A stretch of DNA of 9,425 nucleotides from JAENVT01 sp031412355 (GTDB taxonomy: Bacteria > Actinomycetota > Acidimicrobiia > Acidimicrobiales > Ilumatobacteraceae): the NCBI GenBank assembly GCA_031412355.1, contig JANOCR010000060.1:1-9425 (forward strand), in the 5' to 3' direction. The notes under the pieces are model-generated. The model searched no databases. It was not told the DNA's origin and was given only the letters and a program-made list of their open reading frames with translations. A program made the position numbers and the translations under genes. Each line of letters starts with the position of its first letter. The first letter of the stretch is position 1. Shown here one piece after another: positions 6,640 to 9,425 of the stretch.

Positions 6640-6712
6640 GAAATCTGCTCGGGCAGGCGTAACGCGCCATGGCCGCGCTCGATGCAAGCAACCACTGACG
6701 GGTTGTTCTGAG

Positions 6713-6785
6713 CAGCCCCAACGGGATTCGAACCCGTGCCGCCACCTTGAGAGGGTGGTGTCCTAGGCCACTAGACGATGGGGCC
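6713..6785 (-). tRNA. tRNA-Glu (anticodon CUC)
   Basis: A complete 73-base cloverleaf. The acceptor stem is GGCCCCA with TGGGGCT, including a G1-U72 wobble. The D arm GTCTAGTGGCCTAGGAC is typical of tRNA-Glu. The anticodon stem CCACC/GGTGG holds the loop CTCTCAA, giving anticodon CUC for GAG codons. The T arm is ACGGG-TTCGAAT-CCCGT, and the discriminator base is G73. CCA is not encoded, since CT follows, so it must be added after transcription. It lies 105 bp downstream of tRNA-Gln on the same strand but has its own promoter. The synthetase that charges it (gltX) lies about 1 kb upstream on the same strand. Confidence 0.96.
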
Positions 6786-6798
6786 TTGTAGCCCCAGC

Positions 6799-6827
6799 AC
6801 ACTACCAACGGCCCTGGGGGGTGCCAA
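6799..6827 (-). promoter_or_regulatory. Promoter of tRNA-Glu
   Basis: On the minus strand, a -35 box TTGGCA (6822-6827; five of six bases match TTGACA) and a -10 box TAGTGT (6799-6804) are separated by 17 bp. The -10 box ends 13 bases before the tRNA 5' end, leaving a short leader. The promoter lies between the terminator after tRNA-Gln and the tRNA-Glu gene, so the two tRNAs appear to be separate units. Confidence 0.65.
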
Positions 6828-6830
6828 CCG

Positions 6831-6865
6831 AAAACGACCGAAGGCCGGCACGTGGCCGACCTTCG
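6831..6865 (-). terminator. Intrinsic terminator after tRNA-Gln
   Basis: The inverted repeat at 6839-6865 forms, on the minus strand, an 11-bp stem of CGAAGGTCGGC paired with GCCGGCCTTCG. It has one G-U pair and a five-base loop. It is followed by GTCG and then TTTT (6831-6834). It begins 26 bp past the 3' end of tRNA-Gln. On the plus strand the stem has a C-A mismatch and no T-run, so it works in the tRNA direction. Confidence 0.7.
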
Positions 6866-6890
6866 AGTGCTCACAAAAACCTGCGAAGAG

Positions 6891-6962
6891 CTGGGGAACA
6901 AGGACTCGAACCCTGAATAACAGTACCAGAAACTGCTGTGTTACCAATTACACCATTCCCCA
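6891..6962 (-). tRNA. tRNA-Gln (anticodon CUG)
   Basis: A complete 72-base cloverleaf. The acceptor stem is TGGGGAA with TTCCCCA, and the D arm is GTGTAATTGGTAACAC. The anticodon stem GCAGT/ACTGT holds the loop TTCTGGT, giving anticodon CUG for CAG codons. The T arm is CAGGG-TTCGAGT-CCTTG, and the discriminator base is G73. CCA is not encoded. U1-A72, G2-C71, G3-C70, G10, G73 and the anticodon match the main GlnRS identity elements known from E. coli, which fits direct charging by the GlnRS encoded at the left edge. U1-A72 is also what bacterial GatCAB looks for, so that pair alone does not rule out the indirect route. Confidence 0.96.
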
Positions 6963-6986
6963 CCGGGGCGAACCCGTGGAACCCGA

Positions 6987-7014
6987 AGTCTAACAAGCAC
7001 CCGCGATCGGTCAC
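6987..7014 (-). promoter_or_regulatory. Promoter of tRNA-Gln
   Basis: On the minus strand, a -35-like box GTGACC (7009-7014) and a -10 box TAGACT (6987-6992) are separated by 16 bp. The -10 box is preceded by TGT, and its end lies 24 bp before the tRNA 5' end. A GC-rich stretch follows the -10 box, as is usual for stringently controlled stable-RNA promoters. The last base of the -35 box is the first base of the hairpin at the end of the DUF218 gene. Confidence 0.5.
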
Positions 7015-7032
7015 ACCGGCATTCAGCCGGTG
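7014..7032 (-). terminator. Hairpin holding the stop codon of the DUF218 gene
   Basis: CACCGGC and GCCGGTG form a perfect 7-bp stem around a five-base loop that contains the TGA stop on the minus strand. It sits at the end of the gltX-DUF218 transcript, just before the tRNA-Gln promoter. Downstream there is only a weak T-rich stretch (CTTGTTAG), so termination would be partial or need help. It may also protect the 3' end. Confidence 0.4.
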
Positions 7033-7742
7033 ATCGACAGCAGTCGCTTGAAGCCGATGAGACGCCCGAGAGCGATTCCGGCGGCTTCCTGCAGTTCCCT
7101 GGCCGTGGCCGCGTTGCCCCGCACCGGGCTGACGCGTGTTGGCGACACGTAGGCAACCAGGCCGAGTTCTTGAGCGGTCAGCCGTGTTCGCAAAGAGTGG
7201 AACGGGTCGGTGACCAGCAACACGCGGAACAATCCGCGGTCGTGCAACAAGGAGGTCACTGCCTCGAGCGACGCATATGTGCTGTGGCTCGCGCCCTCTT
7301 GCAAGATTGCCTCAGCGGGCACGCCGCGGTCGATCAGGTAGGTGGCCGAAGCCTCGGCTTCGGTGAACCTGTCGCCCGGTTGATTTCCTCCGGTGACGAC
7401 CATCAGCGTGGCGACACCCTGGGACCACAGTTCGACAGCGTGATCCAGGCGCGCGGCGAGCAACGGTGACGGCCGGCCGTCGTACTGCGCGGCGCCCATC
7501 ACGACGATCGCGTCGACGTTGCGGGTCTGGTCGCTCTGACCCGTGGTGTGAACCTGATACAGCGTCACGGTGTAGTATCCGACCGCCGACAGCACGACCA
7601 CGATCGCGGTGACCATGAGACGACGTGGCCAACGTCGCTGACGAACGATCGCGATGCCGCCAACCGGGGTCGGGTCTGCGACCGCGACCTCCGGAGTTCC
7701 GGCCGGCGGTGTCACCGCCGTCAGCGAATCCTGCTCGCTCAC
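7023..7742 (-). CDS. DUF218 (SanA/YdcF-like) membrane-anchored protein
   Basis: A 239-residue protein of the DUF218 family, related to E. coli SanA and YdcF. It has a proline-rich N-terminus of about 35 residues, basic residues WPRR, one membrane helix at about 41-58, and then the DUF218 domain from about 76. Family motifs are DAIVVMGAAQYDGRPSPLLAARL (77-99, an expected GA.Q..G.PS core), VTGGNQPGDRFTEAEA (116-131), STYASLEA (154-161) and LLVTDPFHSLR (175-185). The domain should face outside the membrane. The biochemical activity of the family is not settled; SanA affects envelope barrier function and vancomycin resistance in enteric bacteria. GTG 7742 overlaps the gltX stop as GTGA, so translation is coupled. 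The frame stays open far into gltX, but that extension is arginine-rich shadow sequence. Confidence 0.9.
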   Translation of the reverse strand: MSEQDSLTAVTPPAGTPEVAVADPTPVGGIAIVRQRRWPRRLMVTAIVVVLSAVGYYTVTLYQVHTTGQSDQTRNVDAIVVMGAAQYDGRPSPLLAARLDHAVELWSQGVATLMVVTGGNQPGDRFTEAEASATYLIDRGVPAEAILQEGASHSTYASLEAVTSLLHDRGLFRVLLVTDPFHSLRTRLTAQELGLVAYVSPTRVSPVRGNAATARELQEAAGIALGRLIGFKRLLSITG

Positions 7743-9145
7743 GCTTCGGCAACCTTGGTCAAGCGTCTGACAACTTCCTGCTGGCCGAGCACCTCGAGCG
7801 CTTCGAACAGCGGTGGTCCGACGGTGCGACCGGTGATGGCGACACGGATCGGTGCTTGCGCCTTGCCCTTCTTCAACCCGTGCTGCTCGCCCACGGCCTC
7901 GAGGGTGTCTTTCAGCACTGCTGCTTCCCAATGTGGAAGCTGGCGATAAGCCTCGGTTGTCTCGACGAGGACTTCTTTCGCCCCTGGTGTCGAGATGGTC
8001 TTCTGCCACGCCTGCTCGTCGAGAACGGGATCGGCCAGGAAGATGAAGTCGACCAAACCCGGCACCTCCGACAGCGTCGTGGCGCGGGATTGAACCACTG
8101 ACGCCATCGCGGCAAACTTCGCCGGGTCGAACCGTTCCGGCGGCCATGGCGCGTCGGCCGACTGAAGGAAGGGTTCGCACGCGGCGATGAAGTCGTCGAC
8201 CGGCAACATTCGTATGTACTCGCCGTTGAACGCGGCGAGTTTCTTCACGTCGAAAAAGGCCGGCGAATGGTTGACGTCTTCCAGCCGGAAGTCGCGCTCG
8301 ATCGCCGACCACGGCACGATTTCCTGATCCCCCGGCGGCGACCATCCCAAGGTCATCAGGTAGTTGACCATTGCCGGTGCCAGGTATCCCTCGTCGCGGT
8401 ACTGCTCGACCGCAACCTTGTCGCGGCGCTTCGACAGCTTTTTGCGTTGCTCGTTCACCAGCAACGGCACATGCGCCCACACCGGAGGCTGGTGACCGAG
8501 CGCCTGCCACAGCAGTTGCTGCTTCGGCGTGTTGGGGAGATGTTCTTCGGCGCGCACCACGTGCGAGATCTGCATCTCGATGTCGTCGACCACGTTGGCG
8601 AGCAGGAACATCGGTGTGCCGTTGCCGCGCAGCAGCACGAAGTCCTCGATGGCCGGGTGCTCGAACACAACATCGCCGCGCACCAGATCGTGCACGGTCG
8701 AAGCGCCCTCGGGCACACGGAACCGCAGCACGCGTCCGGGCGCCGGGCCGAGCCCGCGGTTGCGCGAGTACCCGTCGTATCCACTGGCCCCGCTGGCCTT
8801 GGCGCGCTCTTGAATCTGCTCGGACGTGAGATCGCAGTAGTACGCCGCGCCTGCTTGGAAGAGGCGTTGGGCAGCGGCCAGGTGGGCCTCGGCATAGTGG
8901 CTCTGGAAGTAGGGGCCCTCGAACGCCGGGTCATCGTCGTGGATCCCGATCCAGGCCAGAGCGTCGATGATCCCCTCGGTCCACTCCGGCCGGTTACGAG
9001 CCTCGTCAGTGTCCTCGACGCGCAGCACGAAAGTGCCGCCGAGTCGCTTCGCTACTGCCCAGTTGTACAGCGCCGTGCGCGCTCCCCCCACGTGAAAAAA
9101 ACCGGTCGGCGATGGCGCGAATCGGAATCTGGGGCCGCTGCTCAT
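7739..9145 (-). CDS. gltX: Glutamyl-tRNA synthetase
   Basis: A complete 468-residue class I glutamyl-tRNA synthetase, which charges tRNA-Glu with glutamate in the cytosol. The N-terminus FRFAPSPTGFFHVGGARTAL carries the HIGH signature as HVGG (18-21). LRVEDTDEAR follows at 41-50 and HVVRAEEHLPNTPKQ at 195-209. The KMSKS signature is KLSKR (236-240). The anticodon-binding helical part fills the last 150 residues or so. Length and motifs are normal for the bacterial enzyme. ATG 9145 is the usual start, with AGGG about ten bases upstream. The stop overlaps the DUF218 start by 4 bp. The next gene upstream on the same strand ends 45 bp away and encodes glutamate dehydrogenase. A separate GlnRS exists here, so this enzyme may be the kind that charges only tRNA-Glu; the sequence alone does not prove this. 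Confidence 0.97.
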   Translation of the reverse strand: MSSGPRFRFAPSPTGFFHVGGARTALYNWAVAKRLGGTFVLRVEDTDEARNRPEWTEGIIDALAWIGIHDDDPAFEGPYFQSHYAEAHLAAAQRLFQAGAAYYCDLTSEQIQERAKASGASGYDGYSRNRGLGPAPGRVLRFRVPEGASTVHDLVRGDVVFEHPAIEDFVLLRGNGTPMFLLANVVDDIEMQISHVVRAEEHLPNTPKQQLLWQALGHQPPVWAHVPLLVNEQRKKLSKRRDKVAVEQYRDEGYLAPAMVNYLMTLGWSPPGDQEIVPWSAIERDFRLEDVNHSPAFFDVKKLAAFNGEYIRMLPVDDFIAACEPFLQSADAPWPPERFDPAKFAAMASVVQSRATTLSEVPGLVDFIFLADPVLDEQAWQKTISTPGAKEVLVETTEAYRQLPHWEAAVLKDTLEAVGEQHGLKKGKAQAPIRVAITGRTVGPPLFEALEVLGQQEVVRRLTKVAEA

Positions 9146-9190
9146 GCACCGTCAACCCTACCGGCCACACCGTTTGGAGCCGGGGGCACC

Positions 9191-9425
9191 CTATGGCGTC
9201 GGTGGGCGCTGGGTGATGAGCGCGAGGTTGCGGAGTTGACGCAAGGCGACCGACAACGTGGTGAGGTCGTATGCGTCGGAGCGCCGAATCTCGGTGAACA
9301 TGGCCATCGCCCTGCCGACAACCCGCTCGTTGGCCGACGCCCAGTCACGGGCCCCACCGACGTACAACGCATCGTCTGCCAATGCTGCCAGCGCACCCAT
9401 CAGGTCGTCGCGCAAGGCCGAGCGT
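9191..9425 (-). CDS. NAD-specific glutamate dehydrogenase, C-terminal end (5' end outside window)
   Basis: The last 77 residues of a protein that runs off the right edge. The pattern RDDLMGALAALADDAL, then W-x-S-A-N-E-R-V, then YDLTTLSVALRQLRNLAL, ends a few residues before the TAG stop. From memory, this fits the extreme C-terminus of the very long (about 1,500-1,600 residue) bacterial NAD-dependent glutamate dehydrogenases, which convert glutamate to 2-oxoglutarate and ammonia. The catalytic domain lies outside, so the call rests on this short tail and the fitting neighbour gltX. The stop is 45 bp before the gltX ATG, and I see no terminator between them, so read-through into gltX is possible. 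Confidence 0.75.
   Translation of the reverse strand, partial: RSALRDDLMGALAALADDALYVGGARDWASANERVVGRAMAMFTEIRRSDAYDLTTLSVALRQLRNLALITQRPPTP

Noticed and set aside
6669..6712. Intrinsic terminator directly after tRNA-Glu
   Set aside because: Only a 5-bp CAACC/GGTTG stem with a seven-base loop and no T-run is present. The repeat hairpins further on are better candidates.
6290..6901. Minus-strand frame containing a 17-residue repeat (GAGIRSKWHVTRP)
   Set aside because: The repeat period of 51 bp keeps several frames open on both strands. This frame runs through the tRNA-Glu gene and the end of tRNA-Gln's neighbourhood, so it is very unlikely to be a protein.
7743..8510. N-terminal extension of the DUF218 protein to 495 residues
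   Set aside because: The extra 256 residues lie inside gltX in another frame and are arginine-rich with no domain. The GTGA overlap gives a natural start at 7742.

Overview
This is a GC-rich stretch of bacterial chromosome. The organism is probably an actinobacterium, perhaps of the Acidimicrobiia/Ilumatobacter type. That guess rests on the base composition, a PASTA-type Ser/Thr kinase, tRNA genes without an encoded CCA end, frequent GTG starts, and a glutaminyl-tRNA synthetase next to actinobacterial-looking genes. I see no phage, insertion sequence, integron or CRISPR.

Layout from left to right. (1) The C-terminal half of glutaminyl-tRNA synthetase (glnS, +) runs in from the left edge. (2) Convergent to it is a 751-residue membrane protein (-) with a signal peptide, a large outer domain, about five membrane helices and a cytosolic C-terminal domain with faint TIR-like features. 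(3) A short divergent spacer carrying a 10-bp direct repeat separates it from a PknB-like membrane kinase with one PASTA domain (+). (4) The kinase ends 9 bp from a convergent, translationally coupled pair of membrane proteins of unknown role (TIGR02588- and TIGR02587/DUF2391-like, -). (5) Divergent from these is a small low-affinity iron permease family protein (+). It is preceded by a 13-codon upstream reading frame whose stop overlaps its GTG start. (6) A gene-free stretch of about 530 bp (6490-7022) holds two perfect 42-bp repeats with hairpin arms, then tRNA-Glu(CUC) and tRNA-Gln(CUG), both on the minus strand. Each tRNA has its own promoter, and a terminator lies between them. (7) On the minus strand, gltX overlaps a DUF218 (SanA/YdcF-like) gene by 4 bp. 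(8) The C-terminus of an NAD-specific glutamate dehydrogenase runs off the right edge.

The clearest theme is glutamate and glutamine. The window holds GluRS, GlnRS, tRNA-Glu, tRNA-Gln and the end of a glutamate dehydrogenase. The tRNA-Gln carries the identity bases known for direct charging by GlnRS in E. coli. A second theme is the cell envelope: the sensor-like protein, the PASTA kinase, the TIGR02587/02588 pair, the iron permease family protein and the DUF218 protein are all predicted membrane proteins. The most interesting unknowns are the divergent membrane-protein/kinase pair, the TIGR02587/02588 pair, the upstream reading frame of the iron permease gene, and the 51-bp-period repeats. 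No clearly new system is proven here.
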